Positions 17,770-26,647 of a DNA stretch of 64,000 nucleotides are shown one piece after another. The position numbers were made by a program, and so were the translations under genes. Under the pieces are notes generated by a model. The model was not told where the DNA came from and did no database searches. It saw nothing but the letters and a program-made list of their open reading frames with translations. This DNA is from Micromonospora pattaloongensis (GTDB taxonomy: Bacteria > Actinomycetota > Actinomycetes > Mycobacteriales > Micromonosporaceae), in the NCBI RefSeq assembly GCF_900107255.1, contig NZ_FNPH01000004.1:186001-250000 (forward strand), given 5' to 3'. The stretch's first letter is position 1. Each line of letters opens with the position of its first letter.

Positions 17770-18587
17770 CCGGCGGCCCGCCCGGCGCCGGCCCGTGCGA
17801 GCCCGACGTACCGCCGCGCGCGCCGGTACGCCCGCCAGCCCCGCGTGCGCAGCTGCTCGCCGCGCCAGGCCAGCGGCCAGCCCCGCCCGTCGAGCAGCGC
17901 CTCGATCGTCGCCGTCCCGGCGTCGCGCTCGACCAGCACGCGCGCGATGGCGAACGGATCGTCCGCGCCGTGGCTGAGCGCGTTCTTCACCGCGCAGGCG
18001 GAGGTGTAGCCGGCGGCGCGCACGGCCCGGCGCACCGCGGCGCTGCTGTAGCCGTACGGGTACGCGAACGACGACACCCGCTCGCCCAGCGCGTCCTCGA
18101 GCGCCAGCCGGCTCAGCGTGATCTCCTGCGGCAGCTCACCGCGGGCGAGACAGTCCAGCGCCCGGTGCGTGTGGCTGTGCGAGCCGATCTCCACCCCGCC
18201 GGCGCGCAGCTCCGCCACGGCGTCCCAGTCGAGGAACGGGTCGCTGCGCCGGGTCCGCGGCGACCCGATCCGCGACGTGATGACATACGCGGTCGCCGTG
18301 AGGCCGTACCGGCGGAGCACCGGCAGGGCGGTCTCGGCGAGGTCGGCGAAGCCGTCGTCGAAGGTGACGAGCACCGGCCGCGGTGGCGGTGGCGCCTCCC
18401 CGCGCAGCATCGCGGCGTACGCGGTCACCGTCAACGGCGTGCGGCCCCGCTGGGCGAGCAGCGCCATCTGCTCGTCGAAGTCGCCCGGCGACACCGACCA
18501 GCGCAGCGTTCCGTCGCGGGGTTCGTCGCTGATGCTGTGGTACCCGAGCACGGGCACGACGGCGCGCGGGCGTCCGGGAGCGGTCAT
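17766..18587 (-). CDS. polysaccharide deacetylase (NodB/CE4)
   Basis: 273 aa from ATG 18587, which overlaps the dual glycosyltransferase stop (ATGA). Motifs are intact: PVLVTFDDGFADLAE (catalytic base and metal Asp), GGVEIGSHSHTHRALD (metal His pair) and SFAYPYGYSS. There is no signal peptide, so it either acts in the cytoplasm or is exported otherwise. CE4 enzymes remove N- or O-acetyl groups from amino sugars. Within the operon it would tailor the glycan before or during flipping. The C-terminal 30 residues are basic and Arg/Ala-rich. Confidence 0.85.
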   Translation of the reverse strand: MTAPGRPRAVVPVLGYHSISDEPRDGTLRWSVSPGDFDEQMALLAQRGRTPLTVTAYAAMLRGEAPPPPRPVLVTFDDGFADLAETALPVLRRYGLTATAYVITSRIGSPRTRRSDPFLDWDAVAELRAGGVEIGSHSHTHRALDCLARGELPQEITLSRLALEDALGERVSSFAYPYGYSSAAVRRAVRAAGYTSACAVKNALSHGADDPFAIARVLVERDAGTATIEALLDGRGWPLAWRGEQLRTRGWRAYRRARRYVGLARAGAGRAAG

Positions 18588-20944
18588 CGGCCGGTCCCTC
18601 CCGCGCGCGCCGACCAGGCCGCCGCCGCGTAGTGCAGCGGGCCGAGCGCCATCCCGCAGAGCTCCAGCGCCGTCAACGACGCCGGGTAGTCGCGCCGCTT
18701 GCCGCCGTTCTTGTCCGACCCGGGACGCAGCGCGTAGCCGATCCCGCGGGGCAACCGCCCGAGCAGGTCCCGGCGTCCGGCGCGATCCGTGACCAGGTGC
18801 TTCGCCACCACCGCGCTCAGCCCGACGCCGTAGTGGTACATCGAGCGGCGCAGCGCGCGCACCTCCCGCCGGTGCGTGTGCCACACGATGGCGGCCGGCT
18901 CGTAGACCAGCGCCCGGCCGCCGAGGACCACCCGCAGCAGCACGTCGATGTCCTCACCCGTGCGCAGCAGCGGATCGAAGCCGCCCAGCCGGCGCAGCGC
19001 GTCGGTCCGGAAGGCCATGTTCGCCCCCGAACCGTAGGCGCCCGGCAGGTACGGGTAGAGCGACCGGCGGGTGGCGGGGACCCGCTCGACCGTCCCGGCC
19101 ACGACCGTGTCGTATCCGTGCCGGTCGAACCTGCGCCGCCGACACCCCTTGCCGAACCCGCCGTACTGCTCCAGCCAGATCTGCGCGGGCGTCTCCAGCT
19201 CGCGCGCGAGCACCTGTCCGGTCACGGCGACGACGTCGGCGTCGGTGAAGCCGGCGACGAGCTTCGACAGCCACCGCCGGTCCACCGTCACGTCGTCGTC
19301 GGCGAAGGCCACGATCTCCCCGCGCGCCTCGGCCAGCCCGCGGTTACGCGCATGGCTCACCCCGGCCCGCGGCTCGGCGGTGTAGCGCAGTCGCGGATGG
19401 TGGGCGCGGCGCTCGGCGACGAGCCGCGCCGTCGACGCGATCCGCGGCGCGTTGTCCACCACCACGGTCTCGTAGTGCGGATGGTCCTGCCCGGCGAGGG
19501 AGTCGAGGGCGCGGCCGAGCAGTCGGGTGTTCCCGCAGGTCGGCACGATGACGCTGACGAACGGGGCGGGCCCGGCGCGGTCGCTGTCGAAGACGCAGGG
19601 CGCCGCCGGGGCCAGCGGCCCGGTGTCCAACCGGTGGACCGGCCGCAGGCCGTCCGCGCGCAGGTGCTCGGCCAGCTCCTTCGACAGCCGTTGCGCGATC
19701 GCCGCGGCGTGCGCCGGGGCGCCCAGCCCACCCGGTGGCAGCCCGATGTCCAGCAGGCCGAGCGGCTGCCCGTGCAGCCGGACGAACACGTGCGCCGCGT
19801 CGTACCGCGTCCCGTCCGGGCCGCCGTCGGGTACGTCGGGGACGCCTTCGGAGAGCTCCACCGTGACCACCCGCGCCGGCGGCGGCCCCGCGCGGCGGCG
19901 CGGCCGCGGGACCGTGGCGGTGGCGTCGGAGGCCCGCAGCGCGAGCGCGGAGGCGTAGCCGGAGGCGGTGAGCAGCAGGCCGGCCACGATCGCCGCCGCC
20001 CGCAGCAGGCCGGCGCCGTCGCCCGCGCGGATCTCCCGCAGCCCCCGGCGTACGCCGGCCGGCAGCGCCCGGCGGGTGTAGTCGCGCTCCGCGGACAGCC
20101 CGGAGGCGGCGCCGACCAGGCGCGCCACGACCGCCTTGGACCGTCCCTCGCCGAAGCAGCGGCGGCGGAAGTAGCGCCACGTGGCCCGGTCGGCCGTGAC
20201 CCGGTGCCGCACGCGCGCCGCCGGGTCGTAGAGCACGACGCCGTCCGGGTGCCGTTGCCGCATCCGGATGCACAGCTCCGTCTCCTCGCAGCCGACCGGG
20301 GTGCGACCGATCCGGCCGAGCGCGGGGTCGAAGCCGTCGATGCGGTCGAGGACCGAACGGCGGAAGGACATGTTGCAGCCGATGACGTTGCGCACCGGGG
20401 CGACCCGGACCGGTTGGCCGGTGAAGCTGCACCCGACCACCCAGTCGAACTCGGGGGGCAGCCATCGCGGCCGCCGGCCCTCCCACGCGGGGACGGCCCG
20501 GCCGCCCACCGCGAGCACCCGCGGGTCGTCGTAGTGCGACACCAGGCGCGCCAGCCAGTCCGGCTCCGCCGCGGCGTCGTCATCCAGGAACGCGACGATG
20601 TCGCCGCGGGCGTGCGCGACACCGGTGTTGCGGGCCCCGGACAGGCCGCGCGGGCCGGTGCTCGACACGACGACGGCCTCGGGAAAGGCCGCCGTCGCGC
20701 GGTCGAACAGCGCGGGGTTGTGGTCGACGACCACGACGAGTTGATCCGCCGGCACCCGCTGCGCGCGCACGGAGTCGACCGCGCGCACGATCTCCGTCCA
20801 GCGCCGTTCGGTGTAGACGCAGATGATGACGGTGACGCTCGGCGCCGCCCGGCGGTCGTCCGGAACGACGGCGGGTACGGCCGCCGCCTCAGATGTTGAC
20901 GAGCACCCGCTCGACGTTGCCGCGAAGCCACCGTGGGCTGTCAT
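18584..20944 (-). CDS. tandem two-domain family 2 glycosyltransferase
   Basis: 786 aa, twice the usual GT2 length. The first GT-A domain (about 35-290) has TVIICVYTERRW, the DXD-like FLDDDAAAE and GGFDPALG-like acceptor region with CEETELCIRM. The second (about 480-740) has VSVIVPTCGNTRLLGRALDS, the DXD-like AFADDDVTVDRRW and GFDPLLRTGEDIDVLLR. The linker (about 300-470) contains one weakly hydrophobic segment. Start ATG 20944 has GAGGGGG upstream. The 3' end overlaps the deacetylase by four bases and the 5' end overlaps the kinase-like gene by 56. Two sugar transfers by one protein are likely. Confidence 0.85.
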   Translation of the reverse strand: MTAHGGFAATSSGCSSTSEAAAVPAVVPDDRRAAPSVTVIICVYTERRWTEIVRAVDSVRAQRVPADQLVVVVDHNPALFDRATAAFPEAVVVSSTGPRGLSGARNTGVAHARGDIVAFLDDDAAAEPDWLARLVSHYDDPRVLAVGGRAVPAWEGRRPRWLPPEFDWVVGCSFTGQPVRVAPVRNVIGCNMSFRRSVLDRIDGFDPALGRIGRTPVGCEETELCIRMRQRHPDGVVLYDPAARVRHRVTADRATWRYFRRRCFGEGRSKAVVARLVGAASGLSAERDYTRRALPAGVRRGLREIRAGDGAGLLRAAAIVAGLLLTASGYASALALRASDATATVPRPRRRAGPPPARVVTVELSEGVPDVPDGGPDGTRYDAAHVFVRLHGQPLGLLDIGLPPGGLGAPAHAAAIAQRLSKELAEHLRADGLRPVHRLDTGPLAPAAPCVFDSDRAGPAPFVSVIVPTCGNTRLLGRALDSLAGQDHPHYETVVVDNAPRIASTARLVAERRAHHPRLRYTAEPRAGVSHARNRGLAEARGEIVAFADDDVTVDRRWLSKLVAGFTDADVVAVTGQVLARELETPAQIWLEQYGGFGKGCRRRRFDRHGYDTVVAGTVERVPATRRSLYPYLPGAYGSGANMAFRTDALRRLGGFDPLLRTGEDIDVLLRVVLGGRALVYEPAAIVWHTHRREVRALRRSMYHYGVGLSAVVAKHLVTDRAGRRDLLGRLPRGIGYALRPGSDKNGGKRRDYPASLTALELCGMALGPLHYAAAAWSARAGGTGR

Positions 20945-21929
20945 GGTCCCCCTCCGAATCGATGAAGAGCTGAATGTGGCGCAGCCAGTAGAGAAGTACG
21001 GCCGATCGCGGCGGGATGCCGTCCAGCCAGCCGGCGGCCTCGGCGTCGGGCACGGCCAGCGCCTCGCCGAGACCCCGGCGCAGGGCGTGCACGACGACGT
21101 CGCCGAGCTCGTCGCCGCGCGTCAGCCGGCGGGCGAAGACGTGCAGGTGCAGCAGATCGTGCAGCGGCAGTTCGCGCGCGCCGGCGCGGTCCCAGTCCAC
21201 GACCCCGGTGACGTCGGCGCGTGGCCGGCCCGCGAGCAGGTTGCCGGGCCAGAAGTCGCCGTGGATCCAGGACGTGCGCACGGTGCGGCCGGCGAGCGCG
21301 GCCACCAGCTCGCGCCGGGTGCGCCGTACCGCGTCGAGCAGCGGCCGGTGACCGGGTCGGGTCGCCGCGAACGCGGCGAGTCGGCGCAGCGGCGCCCCCA
21401 CCCACGCCTCGATCGCGGCGTCGTCGACCGGGGTCGGTTCGCCGGTGCCGTGGTGCAGGTCGCGGATGACCCGCGTGGCGGAGCGCAGCAGAGCCGACCG
21501 GCGGGTGCGCCGGAGCATCGCGTTGTCCGCCGGCGTTCCCGGCAGCGCCTCCTCGACCCAGTAGCGGCGCCCGTCGGCCTCGCCCTGCCCCAGACACCGC
21601 GGCAGCACCGGCCGCAAATGGGACAGCCGCGGATCGGCCCGCAGCGTGGTGAGCACCCGGGCCTGTCGCCGCAGCCCCGCCTCGCCCTCGGCCGTCCACG
21701 GCACCTTGACCACGTAACGCCGGCCGGGGCCGGTGACGGTGACGACGAGGACCGCCGTGCTGGTGAAGACGGCCCGTTCGGCCCGCCGGCCCCCCACGGG
21801 TGGGGCCCCGGCGACCTCGGCCACCAGCCGCGGCGCGATCGCCGCGGCCCAGGCCCGCTCGCGCCGGCGCCGCCAGCCGGCGGCGCGGTCGCGCAGCACC
21901 GGCAGGGCGAGCGCCACCGCGGCTCTCAC
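20889..21929 (-). CDS. APH-fold phosphotransferase
   Basis: 346 aa from GTG 21929, overlapping the preceding stop by GTGA. It has the aminoglycoside/choline-kinase fold: an ATP-lysine strand RYVVKVPW, the catalytic loop TSWIHGDFWPGNLLAG (HGDxxxxN, about residues 242-253) and the metal motif GVVDWDRAG. In a glycan operon it more plausibly phosphorylates a sugar, polyol or choline-like substituent than an antibiotic. The long 56-bp overlap with the next gene implies tight co-expression. Confidence 0.75.
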   Translation of the reverse strand: MRAAVALALPVLRDRAAGWRRRRERAWAAAIAPRLVAEVAGAPPVGGRRAERAVFTSTAVLVVTVTGPGRRYVVKVPWTAEGEAGLRRQARVLTTLRADPRLSHLRPVLPRCLGQGEADGRRYWVEEALPGTPADNAMLRRTRRSALLRSATRVIRDLHHGTGEPTPVDDAAIEAWVGAPLRRLAAFAATRPGHRPLLDAVRRTRRELVAALAGRTVRTSWIHGDFWPGNLLAGRPRADVTGVVDWDRAGARELPLHDLLHLHVFARRLTRGDELGDVVVHALRRGLGEALAVPDAEAAGWLDGIPPRSAVLLYWLRHIQLFIDSEGDHDSPRWLRGNVERVLVNI

Positions 21930-23254
21930 CGCGCCGCCCGTTCCACGTAGTGCCGCCAGATCCGGGTGAGCGCGTCGGCGAGCACCACCTCCCGCGGCCG
22001 GTGCGCGTCCAGGCGCTCGAGGTGCGGGACCCGCCGTTGCAGGAGCCGGAAATGGGCCCGCTCCGCTTCGAGGTGCGCGGGGTCGTACTCACCCGACCGG
22101 CGGTGCATCACCGCGCCCGGCACGTCCAGCAGCAGGACCACGTCCGGCGCCGGGCACAGACGGCTGAGCAGCAGGAAGTACGGCCGTTTGAGCCACCGCA
22201 GCGACCCGCGCGGCGGCAGCAGCGCGTCGTAGACGTACCGGTCGAACACCACGGTGCGGCCGAGCGCCCGGTGCCGGAGCGCCCCGAGATAGCGGCGCCA
22301 CACCACGAAGGGGCGCGCCAGGACGCGCAGCGCCTGCCCGGCGGCGCTGCGCGGCGCGCCGGTGGACGACCACAGCCCCATGTAGACGCGGCGCACCGGG
22401 AAGTAGGACGCGGATTCGAGCCCCGCGGCCAGCGTGGACTTGCCGGCGCCGTCCGGTCCGATCAGCGCCACGCTCGCACCCCGCCGCGACCATGCCTGCA
22501 GCGGCCGTTCGACGACCCGCAGCGCGGAGGAGACGACGGCGCGGCGGGCGGCCGTCCCGGGGTGGGTGAGCCACCACCCGGCGAGGAACCGGCGGCGCAG
22601 CGCGGGCAGCGCCGACCACCGCCCGGCCCGCGCGTGCGCGAGCAGCGTGGCCGGCGACGCCAGCGGCGGCATCGCCCGCACGAGCGGGCTGGTCAGCGAC
22701 GCCGCGGGCGCGAGGTGCCCGAGACGGTCGACGTGGTGCCGGGCAAACGCGCGCTTGTCGAGCAGGCAGTGCAGCAGCAGCGCCCAGAACTCGTCCTCCG
22801 GCGCCAGCGTCCACGCCCCGTTCGCGCGGTGGCGTCGGGCGAGGCAGTGTGCGGCGGCGCCGGTGCGCACCTCGAAGTTCCGGCCGTACGCGAGCTCGGT
22901 CACCAGGTCCAGCTCGACCCACGTCGCGGTGGCGGCGTCGAGGCCGAGGAAGAACCGGTGCGTTCCCCGACCGTGGGATCGCAGCCGGACCAGGCCGCAC
23001 GCCTCGATCGCGGTCACCGCGCGCGGCAGGTCGGCGGGCGCGACCAGCAGGTCCACGTCGTCCCGTGCGGCGCGTGGTGTGACGCCGTCGCGCAGCAGGC
23101 ACCACCGGATGTCGGCGGCGTCCAGGCCGGCCAGCACGGCCCGCGCGAGCGGCGGGCGCCCGTGGCCCGGGTCGGGGTCGGGCCGGTGGTCGAAGGGTTC
23201 GCCGGCGGCAGCGGCGCCGCCGGGGACGTACGGCGGCGGGGTTCGGGAGCCCAT
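21926..23254 (-). CDS. nucleotidyltransferase-like / thymidylate-kinase-like fusion
   Basis: 442 aa. The N-terminal half (about 40-210) resembles nucleotidyltransferase-fold proteins (RDDVDLLV acidic pair near 67, then a helical region). The C-terminal half (about 260-440) has a P-loop ASVALIGPDGAGKSTLAAGL and FDRYVYDALL, as in thymidylate kinase-like NTPases. Such pairs occur in surface polysaccharide clusters, but their reactions are undefined. ATG 23254 has GGGAG six bases upstream. The final TGA overlaps the APH-like start; three bases separate it from the FemAB-like gene. Confidence 0.7.
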   Translation of the reverse strand: MGSRTPPPYVPGGAAAAGEPFDHRPDPDPGHGRPPLARAVLAGLDAADIRWCLLRDGVTPRAARDDVDLLVAPADLPRAVTAIEACGLVRLRSHGRGTHRFFLGLDAATATWVELDLVTELAYGRNFEVRTGAAAHCLARRHRANGAWTLAPEDEFWALLLHCLLDKRAFARHHVDRLGHLAPAASLTSPLVRAMPPLASPATLLAHARAGRWSALPALRRRFLAGWWLTHPGTAARRAVVSSALRVVERPLQAWSRRGASVALIGPDGAGKSTLAAGLESASYFPVRRVYMGLWSSTGAPRSAAGQALRVLARPFVVWRRYLGALRHRALGRTVVFDRYVYDALLPPRGSLRWLKRPYFLLLSRLCPAPDVVLLLDVPGAVMHRRSGEYDPAHLEAERAHFRLLQRRVPHLERLDAHRPREVVLADALTRIWRHYVERAAR

Positions 23255-23257
23255 GCG

Positions 23258-24358
23258 CTACTCCCGTCCCCGGCGCCGTCGCAGCGCCGCGCTGACCCGG
23301 CGTCGGGTGCGGTCGGTCAGGGCGGTGATCGGCACCGGTTCCAGCCGGTAACTGGCGTAGTGCTCCTCGACGGCGCCGAAGCGGCTCTTGAAGAGCGCCA
23401 ACGGGGAGCCGGGTGCGGAGTCGCCCATGTGGTACGCCGTGCATCCGGCGGCGGCCGCGTCCTCGATGGCGGTGCGGTGCAGCAGGTAGTTGGCGTAGCT
23501 GCGGCCGGCCGCGTCCTCGTCCATCGCGCCGCGCCAGTAGGCCGCGACCGCCGGCCCGAACAGCACGATGATCGCCGCGACCGGACGTCCGTCCACCCGC
23601 GCCACGTAGGTCCGGCACCGCGGGCCGCACACCGCGGCGACGGTCGGCAGTTTGCGGGTCGGCTCCCGTCGCGCGGCGCGCCGCCGTGCGAAGGCGAGCG
23701 GCACCCCTTCCCGGCGCGCCCACCGGTCGACGGACCTGGCGTACAGCTCCTGGAAGACCGGCAGCAGCCGGCCGGTGTCGTCGCGCTGCACGACGACACC
23801 GGCGCGCTCGGCGCGGCGGACCCGGGTGCGGGTGTCGCCGCGGAACCGCTTCCGCCAGACCTCGTCGAAGCCGCCGGCGAGGGACAGCGTCTGGGCCATG
23901 AGCGGCCGGCGCAGCGCCCGGCGTGGCCGGGCCGCGTCCCAGGACGGGCCCGTCGCCGGGTCGGGGCGCACCGAGACCCGCAGCGCGTGCCGGTCGGCGA
24001 GATCGGCGAAGACCATCCGCGCGTCGTCGGGTCGGACCTCGCCGCCCTCGCCGAGCAGACCCGCCGGCCCCCACCCGGTGGGCCCCGAGGATTCCGTCCA
24101 GAGCACCCCGGGCAGCACCGCGCGGCGGACGAGCGGCAGCACCAGCCGGCGCCCGTCGGCGGTTTCGTAGAGCCGCGAGGCGTTGCGGTAGCCGCCGACG
24201 GCGCAGACGCAGTCGAGCCATTCGGGTGTCTGGGTCGGCAGGGCGCGCGGGGCGGAGGCGAGTACCTCCGCCCACGCGCCCGCCGGCGCCGGGCTGGTCA
24301 CAATGAACGGTCGGCCGGCGGCGACCTGCCGCGGACGCGGCGCGAGTGTCGTGCTCAC
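23258..24358 (-). CDS. FemAB/GNAT-type acyl- or aminoacyltransferase
   Basis: 366 aa from GTG 24358, overlapping the stop of the secreted-protein gene (GTGA). Two GNAT-like halves. The second (about 180-340) includes FRGDTRTRVRRAERAGVVV, VARVDGRPVAAIIVLF and an YANYLLHRTAIEDAAAAG to GDSAPGSPLALFKSRFGA segment, the pattern of Acetyltransf_6/FemAB-like proteins in exopolysaccharide clusters. Likely decorates the glycan or its carrier with an acyl or aminoacyl group. No signal peptide or transmembrane segment. Confidence 0.78.
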   Translation of the reverse strand: MSTTLAPRPRQVAAGRPFIVTSPAPAGAWAEVLASAPRALPTQTPEWLDCVCAVGGYRNASRLYETADGRRLVLPLVRRAVLPGVLWTESSGPTGWGPAGLLGEGGEVRPDDARMVFADLADRHALRVSVRPDPATGPSWDAARPRRALRRPLMAQTLSLAGGFDEVWRKRFRGDTRTRVRRAERAGVVVQRDDTGRLLPVFQELYARSVDRWARREGVPLAFARRRAARREPTRKLPTVAAVCGPRCRTYVARVDGRPVAAIIVLFGPAVAAYWRGAMDEDAAGRSYANYLLHRTAIEDAAAAGCTAYHMGDSAPGSPLALFKSRFGAVEEHYASYRLEPVPITALTDRTRRRVSAALRRRRGRE

Positions 24359-25659
24359 GGGCGCGGCGCGACGTCGGCGTGCCAGTAGCGCTGGGTGACG
24401 TCGTTGCTCGCCAGAATGACCAGCCCCGACGCCTTGCTGACGCTCTGCTTCGTCGACGTCACGTGGTTGAGGTTCGGTGACGCGACGTCCCGGATCACCG
24501 GGGTGCCGCGTCCGGTCGGGAACGCGATCCGGTTCATCGGGGAACTCTTCTTGAAGATCGTTCCCGCGACGCCCGAGTACGGACAACCGCGGTCGGGCGC
24601 GGTCAGGAACACGTGCAGCATCTGCCGGGCGGCGTCGAGGATCAGCACCGGCTGTGTGTGGCAATCGGCGATGCGTCCGACCGTGGCCCTGGTCCACGCC
24701 CCGGTTTTCGGGTTGCGGGCCAGCAGCAGGATCTGCGGCGCCGACGCCGGTGAGGTGCGGTCGTTGAGGCTGGTCTTGACGACCGCGAAGAGGCGCCCGC
24801 CCGGACCGGACTGCAGCGAGCGCAGACTGATGTGGTCGTCCGCGTAGCCCGTACCCTTGACCGCCGTGCTCCGGACGCTCCACTTCGTCCGCGCGGCCGC
24901 GTCGTTGTGCAGGGCGAAGTAGACCGCCGACTCGCGCTGGTTGCTCCACATCACACCGATCCGACCGTCCCGCATGGTGACGACCGCCGAGATGTCGTCG
25001 CTGGACACCGTGGTCGCGCCTCGGGCCGGGATGACGAACGGGGTGCCCCATCGAGCGGTGCCGGGGAGCGTGGAGTTGACGTAGATCTTTGATCCCTGGG
25101 CCCATGTCGCCCAGAGCACCCCCTTGGTGTCCCGGTCGATGGTCAGCGTCTCGCTGGAGTAGTTGTTGATCTGCGTGGGGAAGCCGGCGTCGCGGGTGTA
25201 CCTCTTGGTGCTGCGGTTGTAGCTGTATCGGAACAGCCGCGCGGGGTTGCCTGCGGTGGCCTCCGCCGACGAGCCCGCCCGCACGCGCGAGGCGACGTAG
25301 AGCCGGCTGCCGTCCCAGAGGGTGTCGGCCCGCGTCTTCGGCCGGGGGTCGAGGACGGTGCCGGTGTCGCGCCACCGCTGTGTGCGCCGGTCGAGCCGGT
25401 AGATGTGGTGCGTCTCGCTCGCGGTGTGGAACATCGACGCCCACCAGAAGCCGTCGTTCCACCACAGCTTGCTCTCCGCTTTCTCCGCGGTCGCCGCCGG
25501 ACCGTCGCCCGACGTCGACGGTCCGGCGTAGCCGACCTTCCCGGCCGCGGCCTCGGACGGCGGGCTGAGCGGTCCGGGCAGCGGCGTGACGGTGAGCAGC
25601 GCGCCGAGTGGCGCGGCGAGCAGGAGCCGGAGATGCTTCCTGCGCAGGTGGGTCTTCAT
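24355..25659 (-). CDS. secreted protein, probable beta-propeller, unknown function
   Basis: 434 aa. The ATG at 25659 shares a base with the preceding TGA. A signal peptide (MKTHLRRKHLRLLLAAPLGA and a Pro/Ser-rich cleavage region to about residue 35) precedes repeated blade-like stretches: ESKLWWNDGFWWASMFHTAS, TLWDGSRLYVASRV, GVLWATWAQGSKIYV, GRIGVMWSNQRESAVYF and HVFLTAPDRGCPYSGV. The regular W/Y beta-strands suggest a six- or seven-bladed propeller of sialidase/BNR type, but no catalytic signature is clear. It may be a glycan hydrolase, lectin or scaffold for the polymer made by this operon. Confidence 0.7.
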   Translation of the reverse strand: MKTHLRRKHLRLLLAAPLGALLTVTPLPGPLSPPSEAAAGKVGYAGPSTSGDGPAATAEKAESKLWWNDGFWWASMFHTASETHHIYRLDRRTQRWRDTGTVLDPRPKTRADTLWDGSRLYVASRVRAGSSAEATAGNPARLFRYSYNRSTKRYTRDAGFPTQINNYSSETLTIDRDTKGVLWATWAQGSKIYVNSTLPGTARWGTPFVIPARGATTVSSDDISAVVTMRDGRIGVMWSNQRESAVYFALHNDAAARTKWSVRSTAVKGTGYADDHISLRSLQSGPGGRLFAVVKTSLNDRTSPASAPQILLLARNPKTGAWTRATVGRIADCHTQPVLILDAARQMLHVFLTAPDRGCPYSGVAGTIFKKSSPMNRIAFPTGRGTPVIRDVASPNLNHVTSTKQSVSKASGLVILASNDVTQRYWHADVAPRP

Positions 25660-26621
25660 CACAGGGTCCCTTCGCTCAGCGCCTCGCGGGGCGCGCCACC
25701 GCCGGGTGATTGGGCGGCCGCCGGCCGCCACAGCTGGAGGACGCGCTGGTCGATCGGATCGACGACCGGTCGGGGACGGCGGACGAAACGCTCCCGGAGC
25801 AGCGTGCGGAGCACGCGCTTGCCGTCGCGGAACGCGTGCAGGTTCGAGGTGCCGCAGCGGCGCGGCAGCTCGTTGCTCGGCACCTCGGCGATGCGCAGGT
25901 CCGCCTTGAGGGCGTGCACGACGAGTTCCGTCTCGATTTCGAAGCCGTGCGAGGTGAGCGCCAGCGCCGGCAGGCACTCGCGGCGCACCGAGCAGTAGCC
26001 GTAGCACAGGTCGGTGAAGTGGACGAGGAACATCGTGTTGGTCATCCGGACGAGGAGCTGGTTGCCGAGCTTCCGGATCAGCGTCAGGTCGCTCGATCCG
26101 CCGCCGGCCAGGAACCGCGAGCCCTTCACGAAGTCGTAGCCGTTGAGCAGCGGCGTGACGAAGCGGTCGATCTCACTCGGCTCCATGCTGCCGTCCGCGT
26201 CGATCATCACCACGAGATCGCAGCTCGCGGCGCCGAACGCGACCCGTACCGCGTCGCCCTTGCCGCGGTAGCGCTGGGGCACCACGACGAGGTCCGGGCG
26301 GACGGCGCGCGCCACCTCCACGGTGCGGTCCGAGGAGTGCCCGTCGACGAGGATTACCTCGTCGACGATCGACGGCATCCGCTCGAGCACCCAGCCGATG
26401 TTGTGCTCCTCGTTCATCGCCGGGATGACCACGCTCACCGTCTGCCGGCGCGGGTGACCGTTCACCGGGAAGTCGTCCCTGCCCGCGCGTCGCTCGCGCG
26501 TCCGCAGCAGGCTCACCGACCCCCGCCCCTCGTGTCCGGCGGCGGCGCCGCTGTCGTGCGTGGGGGAGAGCGGGCTGACGATGGCGGCGTGGTTGTCGAC
26601 GTCCTGCGGCAGGCTTGTCAC
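25659..26621 (-). CDS. DPM1-like family 2 glycosyltransferase, first gene of the operon
   Basis: 320 aa from the GTG at 26621, with GGAGGC five bases upstream. The GT2 domain (about 62-240) shows VSVVIPAMNEEHNIGWVLER, ILVDGHSSDRTVEVA, a DADGS metal motif (MIDADGSMEPSE) and GSRFLAGGGSSDLTLIRKLGN, the pattern of dolichyl/polyprenyl-phosphate mannosyltransferases. It likely loads the first sugar on a polyprenyl carrier. No C-terminal membrane helices. The ribosome-binding site is folded into a perfect hairpin. The N-terminal 55 residues are not conserved-looking. Confidence 0.85.
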   Translation of the reverse strand: MTSLPQDVDNHAAIVSPLSPTHDSGAAAGHEGRGSVSLLRTRERRAGRDDFPVNGHPRRQTVSVVIPAMNEEHNIGWVLERMPSIVDEVILVDGHSSDRTVEVARAVRPDLVVVPQRYRGKGDAVRVAFGAASCDLVVMIDADGSMEPSEIDRFVTPLLNGYDFVKGSRFLAGGGSSDLTLIRKLGNQLLVRMTNTMFLVHFTDLCYGYCSVRRECLPALALTSHGFEIETELVVHALKADLRIAEVPSNELPRRCGTSNLHAFRDGKRVLRTLLRERFVRRPRPVVDPIDQRVLQLWRPAAAQSPGGGAPREALSEGTL

Positions 26622-26625
26622 GCCT

Positions 26626-26647
26626 GCCTCCGTCCGTTGACGGAGGC
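26626..26647 (-). promoter_or_regulatory. ribosome-binding-site-sequestering hairpin of the glycopolymer operon
   Basis: On the minus strand GCCTCCGTC (26647-26639), loop AACG, and GACGGAGGC (26634-26626) form a perfect 9-bp GC-rich hairpin. Its 3' arm contains the GGAGG Shine-Dalgarno for the GTG at 26621. A second hairpin (GCGGAT/ATCCGC, 26657-26676) lies just upstream. The arrangement would hold translation of the first gene off unless melted. Confidence 0.6.

Noticed and set aside
18584-20944. Two fused genes caused by a lost stop codon
   Set aside because: Both GT2 domains are intact in one frame with a coherent linker, and tandem GT2 proteins are known, so it is treated as one real gene.
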